Made by a program: the position numbers and the translations under genes. A DNA stretch of 64,000 nt from NCBI GenBank assembly GCA_035502095.1, contig DATJUX010000026.1, forward strand, positions 310,001 to 374,000. The letters run 5' to 3'. This document shows positions 27,723-36,339 of the stretch, piece after piece. This stretch comes from JAKANT01 sp035502095. Lineage in GTDB: Bacteria; Pseudomonadota; Gammaproteobacteria; Burkholderiales; Burkholderiaceae_F. The first letter of the stretch is position 1; the number at the start of each line of letters is the position of its first letter. Below the pieces are notes generated by a model. That model was not told where the DNA came from, did no database searches, and saw only the letters and a list, made by a program, of their open reading frames with translations.

Positions 27723-27957
27723 GCTTGGCTTGCATGCGCGCCCATCGGCGCAGTTGACGCAGGCTGCCGCCAAGTTCCAGAGTGAGGTCTGGATCGCGAA
27801 GGACGGCCGGCGCGTGAACGCCAAGTCGATCATGGGCGTGATGATGCTGGCGGCGGGCCAGGGCGCGGTCGTGACCGTCGATGCCGATGGCCCCGACGAA
27901 GGCGCGGCGGTCGACGCGATCGGAGTCCTCATCGACGGGAAATTCGGCGAAGAATGA
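27691..27957 (+). CDS. ptsH: Phosphocarrier protein HPr
   Basis: 88 residues from ATG 27691. His15, the site phosphorylated by EI, lies in NKLGLHARPSAQ. Ser46 is conserved in NAKSIMGVMML, the target of HPr kinase in bacteria that have one; no hprK is in this window. It overlaps the IIA gene by 32 bases and ptsI by 4 (ATGA). Confidence 0.95.
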   Translation: MISRDFTISNKLGLHARPSAQLTQAAAKFQSEVWIAKDGRRVNAKSIMGVMMLAAGQGAVVTVDADGPDEGAAVDAIGVLIDGKFGEE

Positions 27958-29762
27958 CGCGCGAGCTGGTCGGGATCGGCGTGAGGTCGGCCGCGAATGC
28001 GGGCATCGCGATCGGGCGCGCGCACCTGCTCGCGCCGAGCGAGCTCGACATCCGGCAGTACACGATCGAGCGGCGCGACGTCCTGCACGAGGTCGCGCGA
28101 CTGAACAATGCGTTCTCGCTGGTGCGCTCCGAGCTCGACGAACTGCGCGAGGACGTCGCGCCGGGTGCGCCGAACGAAGTCGGTGCCTTCCTCGATCTGC
28201 ATCGCATGATCCTGGACGATCCGCTGCTTGCCGACGCCCCGCGCGACCTCGTGCGCACGCGCCTGATCAATGCCGAATGGGCGCTGACGATCCAGCTGGA
28301 AGAGGTATGCCGCCAGTTCGAGTCGATCGAGGACGACTATTTCCGCGAGCGCTCGGAGGACGTGCGGCAGGTCGTCGAACGCGTGCTGCGCCGGCTCGCG
28401 GGCGGCAAGCCCGCCACCGCGGTGGTGCGCAAGGCCTCCGACGGCGAACGGTTGATCCTGATCGCGCGCGACTTGGCGCCGGCCGACATGCTGCACCTGA
28501 AGCACCGCGACGACGTCGTGCTCGGCGGTTTCGTCACCGAGCTCGGCGGGCCGACGTCGCACACGGCGATCCTGGCGCGCAGCCTCGGATTGCCCGCCGT
28601 GCTCGGCGTCCCGGCGGCGCGCGAGAAGGTGATCGAGGGCGATCTCGTGGTGCTCGACGCCGAGGCCGGCCGCGTCCTGGTCAATCCCGATGCGGGCGAA
28701 CTCGCCGCCTTCCGCGAGCGCCTGCGCGTTGACGCCGAACATCGCGCCGAACTGCGCCGCCTCAAGGGCAAGATCGCGCGCACGCGCGACGGCATCGCCA
28801 TCGAGCTGTGCGCCAACATCGAAGCGCCCGAGGATGCGCGCGAGGCGCTCGATGCCGGTGCCGACGGCATCGGGTTGTATCGCACCGAGTTCCTGTTCAT
28901 GAACCGCGACGACCTGCCCGACGAGGACGAGCAGTACGAGGCGTACGCGAAGGTGGCGCGGGTCATGAAGGGCAAGCCGGTGGTGATCCGCACCCTGGAC
29001 ATCGGCGCCGACAAGGTTCTCAACGAAACCGCGCGCGCGTCGCTCGGCATCGCCGCCGGCACGCCGACCGTCGAGTCGAATCCGGCCCTGGGCCTGCGGG
29101 CGATCCGCTACTGCCTGGCGTATCCCGAGCTCTTCCTGACCCAGCTGCGCGCGATCCTGCGCGCCTCCAGCGTCGGGACGGTGCGCATCCTCGTGCCGAT
29201 GCTCGCGCACGTGCACGAGATCGACCAGGCGCTTGCCTTCGTGGCGCGCGCCAAGGAGCAGCTGAAGGAGAAGCGGCAGAAATTCGACGCCCGCGCGCCG
29301 GTCGGCGGCATGATCGAGGTGCCCGGCGCGGCGCTTTCGCTGCCGTCGTTCATCCAGCGCCTGAAGTTCCTCTCGCTCGGCACCAACGATCTCATCCAGT
29401 ACACGCTGGCGATCGATCGTGCCGATTCGTCGGTCGCGCACCTCTACGACCATCTGCACCCGGCCGTGCTGAAGCTGGTCGCTCAGACGATCCGCGCCGG
29501 CGAACGCTCGCGCACCCCGGTGTCCGTGTGCGGCGAGATGGCGGGCGAATGCGACCTGACCGGCCTTCTCATCGGCATGGGTTTGCGCCAGTTCTCGATG
29601 CACCCGTCGCAGATCCTCGCGGTCAAGGAGCGGGTGCTGGACACGTCGCGTCGCTCGGCGATCCAGCTCGCATCGCGCGTGCTGCGTGCCGCCGACCCGG
29701 TGGTCATTCGTGCCGTGCTCGAGCGCGCATCGCTCGAGCGGGTTGCGGCGCGAGCGCATTGA
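27954..29762 (+). CDS. ptsI: PTS enzyme I
   Basis: 602 residues. Transfers phosphate from PEP to HPr. Phosphorylated His203 lies in GGPTSHTAILARS. The C-terminal PEP-binding barrel has GIGLYRTEFLFM, VRILVPMLAHVHEI, GGMIEVPGAAL, LGTNDLIQY and VSVCGEMAGE, the last two with the catalytic residues. Full length compared with E. coli EI (575). Last gene of the gsh-pts operon. Confidence 0.96.
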   Translation: MTRELVGIGVRSAANAGIAIGRAHLLAPSELDIRQYTIERRDVLHEVARLNNAFSLVRSELDELREDVAPGAPNEVGAFLDLHRMILDDPLLADAPRDLVRTRLINAEWALTIQLEEVCRQFESIEDDYFRERSEDVRQVVERVLRRLAGGKPATAVVRKASDGERLILIARDLAPADMLHLKHRDDVVLGGFVTELGGPTSHTAILARSLGLPAVLGVPAAREKVIEGDLVVLDAEAGRVLVNPDAGELAAFRERLRVDAEHRAELRRLKGKIARTRDGIAIELCANIEAPEDAREALDAGADGIGLYRTEFLFMNRDDLPDEDEQYEAYAKVARVMKGKPVVIRTLDIGADKVLNETARASLGIAAGTPTVESNPALGLRAIRYCLAYPELFLTQLRAILRASSVGTVRILVPMLAHVHEIDQALAFVARAKEQLKEKRQKFDARAPVGGMIEVPGAALSLPSFIQRLKFLSLGTNDLIQYTLAIDRADSSVAHLYDHLHPAVLKLVAQTIRAGERSRTPVSVCGEMAGECDLTGLLIGMGLRQFSMHPSQILAVKERVLDTSRRSAIQLASRVLRAADPVVIRAVLERASLERVAARAH

Positions 29763-29789
29763 CCCCGCTGCCCGCCCGGGCTGGCCGAT

Positions 29790-29818
29790 TGACACCCGTG
29801 CGCCGACTCACTACCGTT
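29790..29818 (+). promoter_or_regulatory. Sigma-70 promoter of metX leader
   Basis: A consensus TTGACA -35 (29790-29795), 17-base spacer, and TACCGT (29813-29818) as a -10 keeping the key T, A and final T. Transcription would start near 29825, immediately before the first stem of the riboswitch candidate at 29827. Confidence 0.6.
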
Positions 29819-29826
29819 GCCGCCCT

Positions 29827-29895
29827 CGCGCCGATTTGCTGATCCGCTTGCGGGCGCGCCGCGTACCCTGCGGCAACCATTCCGCTAAAGAGATC
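29827..29895 (+). promoter_or_regulatory. SAM-II riboswitch candidate
   Basis: The layout of the SAM-II aptamer is present. P1: CGCGCC (29827-29832) with GGCGCG (29853-29858). The P1 loop opens with the conserved GAUUU (29833-29837) and ends CUUGCG. The 3' strand carries CUAAAG (29885-29890). Two pseudoknot helices can form: GATC (29841-29844) with GATC (29892-29895), and GCGG (29850-29853) with CCGC (29882-29885), in the positions of P2b and P2a. The second shares one G with P1, so P1 may be 5 bp. Known SAM-II RNAs sit before metX/metA genes and shut them off when S-adenosylmethionine is abundant. Confidence 0.7.
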
Positions 29896-29925
29896 CATGC
29901 GCTGCTCTCCGGCACGCATGCCAGG

Positions 29926-29956
29926 AACCCGACTCGGCGCGCCGGTCGGGTTTTTT
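29926..29956 (+). terminator. Rho-independent terminator in the metX leader
   Basis: Perfect 8-bp stem AACCCGAC (29926-29933) with GTCGGGTT (29945-29952), extendable by three pairs above a single-base bulge, followed by TTTTTT (29951-29956). It lies after the riboswitch candidate and 16 bases before the metX ATG, so it is placed to act as an attenuator of metX as well as to end ptsI transcription. Confidence 0.85.
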
Positions 29957-29972
29957 GTTTCGAGGGTCGCCG

Positions 29973-31142
29973 ATGGTGCAACCGGGTTCAGTGGGTGTGG
30001 TCAAGCCGCAGACGAAACATTTCGCGCAGACGCTGCGGCTCACCAGCGGGGCTTCCATCGGCGATTACACGCTGATGTACGAGACCTACGGCGAGCTCAA
30101 TGCGGAGCGCAGCAACGCTGTCCTGATCTGCCACGCCCTGAACGCTTCGCACCACGTCGCCGGCGCGCACGCCGAAGGCGGCAATCCGGGCTGGTGGGAC
30201 AACATGATCGGCCCGGGCAAGCCGGTCGACACCAACCGTTTCTTCGTCGTCGGCGTCAACAACCTCGGCTCGTGCTTCGGCTCGACCGGGCCGATGTCGC
30301 CCGACCCGGCCACCGGCAAGCCCTACGGAGCGCGTTTTCCGGTCGTCACCGTCGAAGACTGGGTCGATGCGCAGGCCCGCCTCGCCGACGCGCTCGGCAT
30401 CGTGCAGTGGGCCGCGGTCATGGGCGGGTCGCTCGGCGGCATGCAGGCGCTGAGCTGGACGTTGCGTTATCCGGCGCGCTTGCGCCACTGCGTGGCGATC
30501 GCGTGTACGCCCAAGCTTTCGGCGCAGAACATCGCGTTCAACGAGGTGGCGCGCACGGCGATTCGCAGCGATCCGGACTTCTACGGCGGCGATTACTACG
30601 TCCACGGCGCGGTGCCGAAGCGCGGGCTGGCGGTCGCGCGCATGATCGGGCACATCACGTACCTCTCGGGCGATGACATGGCGGAAAAATTCGGCCGCCT
30701 GCTGCGCACCCAGGACTACGCGTTCGGCTACGGCGTCGAATTCGAAGTCGAAAGCTACCTGCGCTACCAGGGCGACAAGTTCGCCGAGTACTTCGATGCC
30801 AATACCTACCTGCTGATCACCCGGGCGCTCGATTACTTCGATCCGGCGAAGGAGTTCGGCGGCGACCTCACCGCGGCACTGGAGCGGGCGCGTGCGCGGT
30901 TCCTGATCGTCTCGTTCACTACGGACTGGCGTTTCCCGCCGGCGCGCTCGCGCGAGATCGTCGAGGCCCTGGTCGCGCACGACCGCGACGTCACGTATGC
31001 GGAGATCGACGCACCGCACGGACACGATGCGTTCCTGCTCGAGGACAAGCGCTATCACCGCCTGGTGGCCGCGTACTTCGACGTCATCCAGGGCGAGCAA
31101 CGCACGTCGCACGCGGCGCCTGCAGCGCGAGGCGCGTCGTGA
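29973..31142 (+). CDS. metX: Homoserine O-acyltransferase MetX
   Basis: 389 residues from ATG 29973 with an upstream GAGGG Shine-Dalgarno; a TTG at 29955 lies in the terminator tail and is rejected. Alpha/beta-hydrolase fold. Nucleophile Ser153 in GGSLGGMQAL, acid Asp in SFTTDWRFPP, and His in DAPHGHDAFLL. It acylates homoserine, the first committed step to methionine. Proteobacterial MetX next to MetW often uses succinyl-CoA rather than acetyl-CoA; the sequence alone does not settle this. The gene overlaps metW by 4 bases. Confidence 0.94.
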   Translation: MVQPGSVGVVKPQTKHFAQTLRLTSGASIGDYTLMYETYGELNAERSNAVLICHALNASHHVAGAHAEGGNPGWWDNMIGPGKPVDTNRFFVVGVNNLGSCFGSTGPMSPDPATGKPYGARFPVVTVEDWVDAQARLADALGIVQWAAVMGGSLGGMQALSWTLRYPARLRHCVAIACTPKLSAQNIAFNEVARTAIRSDPDFYGGDYYVHGAVPKRGLAVARMIGHITYLSGDDMAEKFGRLLRTQDYAFGYGVEFEVESYLRYQGDKFAEYFDANTYLLITRALDYFDPAKEFGGDLTAALERARARFLIVSFTTDWRFPPARSREIVEALVAHDRDVTYAEIDAPHGHDAFLLEDKRYHRLVAAYFDVIQGEQRTSHAAPAARGAS

Positions 31143-31723
31143 CGCTGCGCTCGGATCTGCAGCAGATCGCGCACTGGATCGCGCCGCGGTCAGCGGTGCT
31201 CGACCTCGGGTGCGGCGACGGTGCGCTGCTCGCTCACCTGCGCGACGCCAAGGGCTGCCACGGTTACGGCCTCGAGATCGCCGACGACAACGTGCTGGCG
31301 GCGACGCGCCTGCGCGTAAACGTCATCCAGGCCGACCTCGAATCCGGCCTGCGCATGTTCGCCGACGACCGTTTCGACACCGTCGTGCTGTCGCAGACGC
31401 TGCAGGCGGTGCATCGGACCGAGGACATCCTGCGCGAGATGGCGCGCGTCGCGCGCCAGGGCGTGGTGAGCTTTCCGAACTTCGGACACTGGCGTCACGC
31501 GCTCTCGCTGCTCGCCGGGCGCATGCCGGTCACGCCGGAGATCCCCTACCAGTGGTACGACACGCCGAACATCCACCTGTGCACGCTCAAGGACTTCGAG
31601 ATCCTCGCCGCCAAATGCGGCCTGCGGGTCACCGACCGCGTCGTGTTCGCGGGCGGCGAGCGGGTGCAATGGCTGCCGGGCTTGCGTGCCACCCTGGCGC
31701 TGTACCGTTTCCAGACGAGGTGA
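31139..31723 (+). CDS. metW: Methionine biosynthesis protein MetW
   Basis: 194 residues, GTG start overlapping metX (GTGA). Class I methyltransferase fold with the AdoMet loop VLDLGCGDGALL (20-31). PNFGHWRHALSLLAGRMP and PYQWYDTPNIHLCTLKDF are MetW-typical. Its partner is MetX; it is thought to support MetX activity rather than act as a known methyltransferase. Coupled translation with metX fits a complex. Confidence 0.93.
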   Translation: MTLRSDLQQIAHWIAPRSAVLDLGCGDGALLAHLRDAKGCHGYGLEIADDNVLAATRLRVNVIQADLESGLRMFADDRFDTVVLSQTLQAVHRTEDILREMARVARQGVVSFPNFGHWRHALSLLAGRMPVTPEIPYQWYDTPNIHLCTLKDFEILAAKCGLRVTDRVVFAGGERVQWLPGLRATLALYRFQTR

Positions 31724-31726
31724 CCC

Positions 31727-32242
31727 ATGAGTCGCAGCGACGCCCTGCGGGCCGCGCTGGTCCGCAATTTCGACGAGGTGGAACGCAAGACCATGCAGCG
31801 CGCGCCCCTGTACGAATCGCAGGGCGGCCGCGTCATCGGTCCGCGGGTGGGCGGCGCGGCGGCGCGCAAGCTCGGCGCGTCGATCGACGTCGTTCCGCCC
31901 GGCAAGGTCACGTGCCCCTATCACTTCCACTACGCGCAGGAGGAGATGTTCGTCATCCTCCAGGGTGAAGGCACGCTGCGCGTCGCGGGCGAACGCATTC
32001 CCGTGCGTGCGGGAGACGTGATTGCGATACCCCCGGGTCCCGAGTACCCGCATCAGCTGATCAACACCTCGGCGGCCTCGCTCAAGTACCTTTCGATCAG
32101 CACGCAGGAAGCGCCGGAGATCTGCGAGTACCCCGACTCGTCGAAGTACCTCGCCTATGCGGTACCGGCCGGGCCCCTGCTCGGAGACGGCCGCATGCAT
32201 CGCTCGGATTCCGACCTCGACTACTGGGACGGCGAACCCTGA
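31727..32242 (+). CDS. Cupin domain protein
   Basis: 171 residues, starting three bases after metW. Cupin motif 1 (CPYHFHYAQEEMFVILQGEG, about 63-82) and motif 2 (DVIAIPPGPEYPHQLIN, about 97-113) supply His and Glu metal ligands. Substrate unknown. Position suggests transcription with metXW, but a link to methionine metabolism is not shown. Confidence 0.82.
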   Translation: MSRSDALRAALVRNFDEVERKTMQRAPLYESQGGRVIGPRVGGAAARKLGASIDVVPPGKVTCPYHFHYAQEEMFVILQGEGTLRVAGERIPVRAGDVIAIPPGPEYPHQLINTSAASLKYLSISTQEAPEICEYPDSSKYLAYAVPAGPLLGDGRMHRSDSDLDYWDGEP

Positions 32243-32347
32243 TTCGCTCGCGCGCCGGCGTGATCTGGTTCGCTCGCTGAATCGATTCGATGCGTGCGCC
32301 GTAGGACGCGCGCCCACGCAGCGCACGCTCTTTCTCGTACCGCCGGC

Positions 32348-33949
32348 CTACGGCATGGCGCGCTGGGTGCGCGCGGCAAGAGCGACGAGGATCAACACGG
32401 GCACGCCGAGCAACGCGGTGCCCATGAAGAAGTTGACGTAGCCGTACGCGTCGACGAATGCACCCGAGAACCCGGCCAGCCATTTCGGCAGCAGCAGCAT
32501 CACCGACGAGAACAATGCGTACTGCGTGGCCGAGTACGTTACGTTGGTGAGGCCCGACAGATACGCCACGAATGCCGCCGAAGCGATGCCCGAACTCAGG
32601 TTGTCGGCGCTGATCACCAACACGAGCATCGGCACGTCCTTGCCGCTCATCGCCAGCCAGGCGAACAGCAGATTGCTGACCGCGGACAAAACGGCCCCGG
32701 CCAGCAGGATGCGCATGACGCCGAAACGCAACGCGAGCGCGCCGCCGATGAAGGCTCCGAGCAACGTCATGACCAGGCCATAGACCTTCGACACCGCGGC
32801 GACGGTCTCCTTGGAGTAGCCCATGTCGACATAGAACGGATTGGCCATGATGCCCATGACGACGTCGCTGATCCGGTAGATGGCGATCAGCGCGAGGATC
32901 AGCACGGCCTGGCGCCGGTAGCGGCGCACGAAATCGGCGAACGGCCGGTACACCACGACGTGCAACCATGCGAGCGGCAGCGCAAGCCGGGGCGGCACGC
33001 GGATCACCACCGGGCGATGCGCTCCCCACGCTCGATCCAGGCCGACGAATCCGAGCGCCGTCGTGACGAGCGCCAGCACGACCTCGGGCCAGGTCGTGAC
33101 CTCCAGTGCCGCGCCCAGCATCGTCGCGAGCAGGCCGGCGACGCCGAGCAGCGAGGCGGCGAGCGGCCACGCGAACACCAGGCCGTCGCGCAGGAACATC
33201 TCGACGCCGCGCCGGAGCTCCTGTCGATCGGCCTTGAGATCGCGCGGATGCGGTTCCGGCGCGAGCAGCGTGGTGACCAGGCCGACCGCCATCGACGCGG
33301 CCATGACAAGGTATGCGGTGCGCCAGGCCGCATGCAGATAGGTCGTCGTGTCCGCGGCCGCACGCGCCGCGATCCATAAAACGCCGGCGCCCGCCCAGAT
33401 CATCGCAATCCGGTAGCCGGTCTGGTACGCAGCGGCCAGTGCAGCCTGCTTGTCGACCGGGGCCGTCTCGATGCGATATGCATCCAGCGCGATGTCCTGC
33501 GTCGCCGAAGCAAACGCCACCAGCAGTGCAAAGCCGACCAGCGGCGCGAGCGCGGCCTGCGGATCCACATTGGCCATTCCGACCAGGCCGGCCGCGATCG
33601 CGACCTGCGCGACGGCGAGCCAGCTGCGCCGCCGTCCCAGCGCGCGTGTGAGCCACGGCAGCGGCACGCGGTCGACCAACGGCGCCCACGCCCACTTGAT
33701 GGTGTAGGCGAGCCCGACCCACGACAGATAGCCGATCGTCGCGCGACCGATGCCGGCTTCGCGCAACCGGAACGACAGCGTGCCGAGCACGAGCAGCAAG
33801 GGCAGGCCAGCGGAGAAGCCGAGCAGCAGCATGCGCAGCACCGCCGGCTCGAGGTACACGCGCAGCACGTCGTGCCAGCTGCGGCTCGGCGGCGCGCCCG
33901 CCGTGGAATTCGCTGCTTGTCTTGCAGGCAACTCGGCCATATCTTGCAT
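32348..33949 (-). CDS. AmpG-type MFS permease (muropeptide importer)
   Basis: 533 residues with about 14 hydrophobic segments. N-terminal features FSAGLPLLLVLGTLSFRLREAG, WVGLAYTIKWAWAPLVDRVPLP, GRRRSWL and the TQDIALDAYRIE helix are the AmpG signature. AmpG imports GlcNAc-anhydro-MurNAc peptides from the periplasm for wall recycling, which fits the many wall genes in this window. Start chosen at 33949 with GGAAG upstream. It is divergent from the M48 gene. Confidence 0.85.
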   Translation of the reverse strand: MQDMAELPARQAANSTAGAPPSRSWHDVLRVYLEPAVLRMLLLGFSAGLPLLLVLGTLSFRLREAGIGRATIGYLSWVGLAYTIKWAWAPLVDRVPLPWLTRALGRRRSWLAVAQVAIAAGLVGMANVDPQAALAPLVGFALLVAFASATQDIALDAYRIETAPVDKQAALAAAYQTGYRIAMIWAGAGVLWIAARAAADTTTYLHAAWRTAYLVMAASMAVGLVTTLLAPEPHPRDLKADRQELRRGVEMFLRDGLVFAWPLAASLLGVAGLLATMLGAALEVTTWPEVVLALVTTALGFVGLDRAWGAHRPVVIRVPPRLALPLAWLHVVVYRPFADFVRRYRRQAVLILALIAIYRISDVVMGIMANPFYVDMGYSKETVAAVSKVYGLVMTLLGAFIGGALALRFGVMRILLAGAVLSAVSNLLFAWLAMSGKDVPMLVLVISADNLSSGIASAAFVAYLSGLTNVTYSATQYALFSSVMLLLPKWLAGFSGAFVDAYGYVNFFMGTALLGVPVLILVALAARTQRAMP

Positions 33950-34001
33950 CCGACTTCCGGCAGTCTACGGGTCCGCTGCGCGAGCGGTCGGAGGAATAGG
34001 G

Positions 34002-34834
34002 ATGCTTCGAGCGATTGCACCGCTGGTCGCCGCGCTGCTCATCGGCGCGACGGGGCCACTCGGTGCGCAGTCGGCCGACGCGGGCGTGGCGGTGCGCAAG
34101 CCGCGCCTGCTGCTCGTGCCCGAATCGATGGTCAACCAGAGCGCGGCGCAGGAGTACGCGCAGCTGAAACAGCAGGCCGCAGCGCGGCGCGTCCTGAACA
34201 ACGATGAACCGCAGGTGCGGCGCGTGCGCGCCATCGCGGCACGGCTGATCCCGCAGGGCGCACGTTTCAACCGCAACGCGTCCGCGTGGGCCTGGGAGAT
34301 CAACGTCATCGACGCGCCATGGTGAACGCGTTCTGCATGCCGGGCGGCAAGATCATGGTTTTTACCGGCCTGCTCGACAGGTTGAAGCTCACCGACGACG
34401 AGCTCGCTGCAGTGGTCGGTCACGAGATCTCGCACGCGCTGCTCGAACACGGGCGCGCGCGCATGAGCGAAGCGGCACTGAAAAGCGTGGGCATCAACCT
34501 GGCTTCGGCGTACTTCGGCCTGTCCAGCGCGAGCACCGCCGCGCTCGCCCAGGCGGCGCAACTCGCGGTCACATTGCCCTATTCGCGCAGTCACGAGACC
34601 GATGCCGATCTGGTCGGGATCGAACTCGCGGCGCGCGCCGGTTTCGATCCGCGCGCCGCAGTGGTCGTCTGGAACAAGATGAGCGCCATCGCATCGAACC
34701 AGCCGCCGCAGATGCTCTCGACGCATCCGGCCAACGCGACGCGCATCCGCGATCTCGAGGTCGCGCTGCCGAAGGTGATGCCGCTCTACCAGGTGGCGTT
34801 GGCGCGCCAGGCAGCGACGGTGCAGCGTCCATGA
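34002..34834 (+). pseudogene. M48 family metalloprotease split by a frameshift
   Basis: The N-terminal part (34002-34325, 107 residues, signal peptide ending GPLGAQ, strong GAGGAAT upstream) stops at TGA just after WEINVIDAPW. The rest continues in the +2 frame from ATG 34319 (MVNAFCMPGGKI) to 34834 with HEISH and a full C-terminus. In relatives the two parts read as one protein with VNAFCMPGGKI after the NVI segment. One additional G in the GG at 34320-34321 restores a 277-residue protein. Either a sequencing/assembly error, a true inactivation, or two coupled pieces overlapping by 7 bases (ATGGTGA). The Zn site is intact in the second part. Confidence 0.8.
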
Positions 34835-35400
34835 CGCGCGTGCTCGTTTTTGCCGGCAGCGCCCGCCGCGTTTCGCTCAACAAGAAGCTCGCGCGGGTTG
34901 CCGCCGAGGCCGTGCGCGGCGCCGGCGGCGCGGCGACCCTGATCGATCTCGCCGATTTCGCCCTGCCGCTCTATCACGGCGACCTCGAGGTCGAAAGCGG
35001 GATTCCGGCGCCGGTGCGCGAACTCGCGGCGTTGGTCCGCTCGCATGCGGCACTCATGATCGCCTCGCCCGAGAACAACACGTCGGTTTCGGCACTGCTG
35101 AAGAACACGCTCGACTGGATCTCGCGCATCAAGGACGAGCCGGCGTTCGCCGGCAAGGTCGCCGCGCTCCTGGCCGCGTCGACCGGGCACTTCGGCGGTG
35201 TGCGTGGCCTGTACCACCTGCGCGCCATCCTGAATTCCCTCGGCGTCGACGTGCTGGCACAGCAGTTCGTCCTGCCGCGCGCGAACACGGCCTTCGACAC
35301 CGAAGGCCGGCTGGTCGATGCGCTGCAGGCCGAGCAGGTCAACCGCCTCGCGGCGCGCCTCGTCGACGTGGCGGCGCGCCTTGGCGAGTCGCCCGGCTGA
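34831..35400 (+). CDS. NAD(P)H-dependent FMN reductase
   Basis: 189 residues, flavodoxin-like fold. Phosphate-binding loop GSARRVSLNKKLA (9-21) and the flavin-edge segment SPENNTSVSALLKNTLDW. Members include chromate/quinone reductases and azoreductase-like enzymes. ATG overlaps the end of the M48 frame by 4 bases, so translation is coupled. Confidence 0.88.
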   Translation: MTRVLVFAGSARRVSLNKKLARVAAEAVRGAGGAATLIDLADFALPLYHGDLEVESGIPAPVRELAALVRSHAALMIASPENNTSVSALLKNTLDWISRIKDEPAFAGKVAALLAASTGHFGGVRGLYHLRAILNSLGVDVLAQQFVLPRANTAFDTEGRLVDALQAEQVNRLAARLVDVAARLGESPG

Positions 35401-35437
35401 AGAGGAGTCGCGCGGCGTTCGTTGTACGCGGCGCCGG

Positions 35438-36214
35438 TCAGAGCCGGCCCGCGTACTCGACCAGGAGCGGCGCGTGGTCGGAGAAGCGGCGCCCCTTGTA
35501 GATCTCGGCGCGTTTGGCCTTCGCGGCGACCCCTGGAGTCGCGATCTGGTAGTCGATGCGCCAACCGACGTTGTTGGCATACGCCTGTCCGAAGTTGCTC
35601 CACCACGTGTACTGGTGCGGTCGCGGATCGAGGCGGCGGAAGACGTCGACCCAACCCTGCTCGTCGAACACCCGGGTCAACCACGCCCGCTCTTCGGGCA
35701 GGAAGCCTGAGTACTTCCGGTTGGCGCGCCAGTTCTTGAGGTCGATCTCGCGATGGGCGATGTTGATGTCGCCGCAGAAGATCACATCGCGCCCGCGCGC
35801 GCGCAGGCGGGCGAGGTGTGGATAGAACGCATCGAGGAAGCGGAACTTGGCGAGTTGTCGCGCCGGCGACGACGACCCGGAAGGAAAGTAGACCGAGATC
35901 ACGTTCACGTTGGGGAATTCGGCCTCCACATAGCGGCCCTCGGCGTCGAACTCGGGGTCGCCGAAGCCGATCTCCACCCGGCGCGGGCGCCGCTTCGCGT
36001 AGAGCGCCGCACCGCTGTAGCCCTTCTTCTGCGCGCAATGAAAGAAGCTGTGCAGCCCCGTCTGCGCCCGCATTTGAGCGGGGATATCGGCTTCGTGCGC
36101 CTTGACCTCCTGCAGGCAGACGACGTCGGGATCGACACGCTTGATCCACCGAAACAGCCCCTTTGCCGCCGCGGAGCGAATGCCGTTGGCGTTCAGCGTG
36201 ACGATGCGGAACAA
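35438..36214 (-). CDS. xthA: Exodeoxyribonuclease III
   Basis: 258 residues from TTG at 36214, preceded by GGGAG; the longer frame has a non-conserved Arg/Pro-rich tail. Endonuclease/exonuclease/phosphatase fold with NANGIRSA, LQEVKA (metal Glu), GDINIAH (Asp/Asn), WRIDYQIAT and the terminal SDHAPLL pair. It repairs apurinic sites and removes 3' blocks. Divergent from pyrE across a 125-base gap. Confidence 0.92.
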   Translation of the reverse strand: MFRIVTLNANGIRSAAAKGLFRWIKRVDPDVVCLQEVKAHEADIPAQMRAQTGLHSFFHCAQKKGYSGAALYAKRRPRRVEIGFGDPEFDAEGRYVEAEFPNVNVISVYFPSGSSSPARQLAKFRFLDAFYPHLARLRARGRDVIFCGDINIAHREIDLKNWRANRKYSGFLPEERAWLTRVFDEQGWVDVFRRLDPRPHQYTWWSNFGQAYANNVGWRIDYQIATPGVAAKAKRAEIYKGRRFSDHAPLLVEYAGRL

Positions 36215-36339
36215 GGAATCGCTCCCGGGTCGGCCGAAGGGGCGAGGGCTTCTGCCGAGGATTCGGGATTGAGCGGGCCGCGTGCGTCCCCGATCATCGA
36301 CGGTCGCCACCACGCGGTGGCGTTCTTTCGCCGTGCGAC

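Noticed and set aside
27096..29795. A 900-codon minus-strand open frame opposite ptsHI
   Set aside because: Antisense shadow caused by codon bias. The plus-strand genes are intact and well conserved.
29897..30676. A plus-strand frame starting behind the riboswitch and overlapping metX
   Set aside because: Its translation is low-complexity and it is out of frame with a clear MetX. I treat only its start codon as possibly meaningful.
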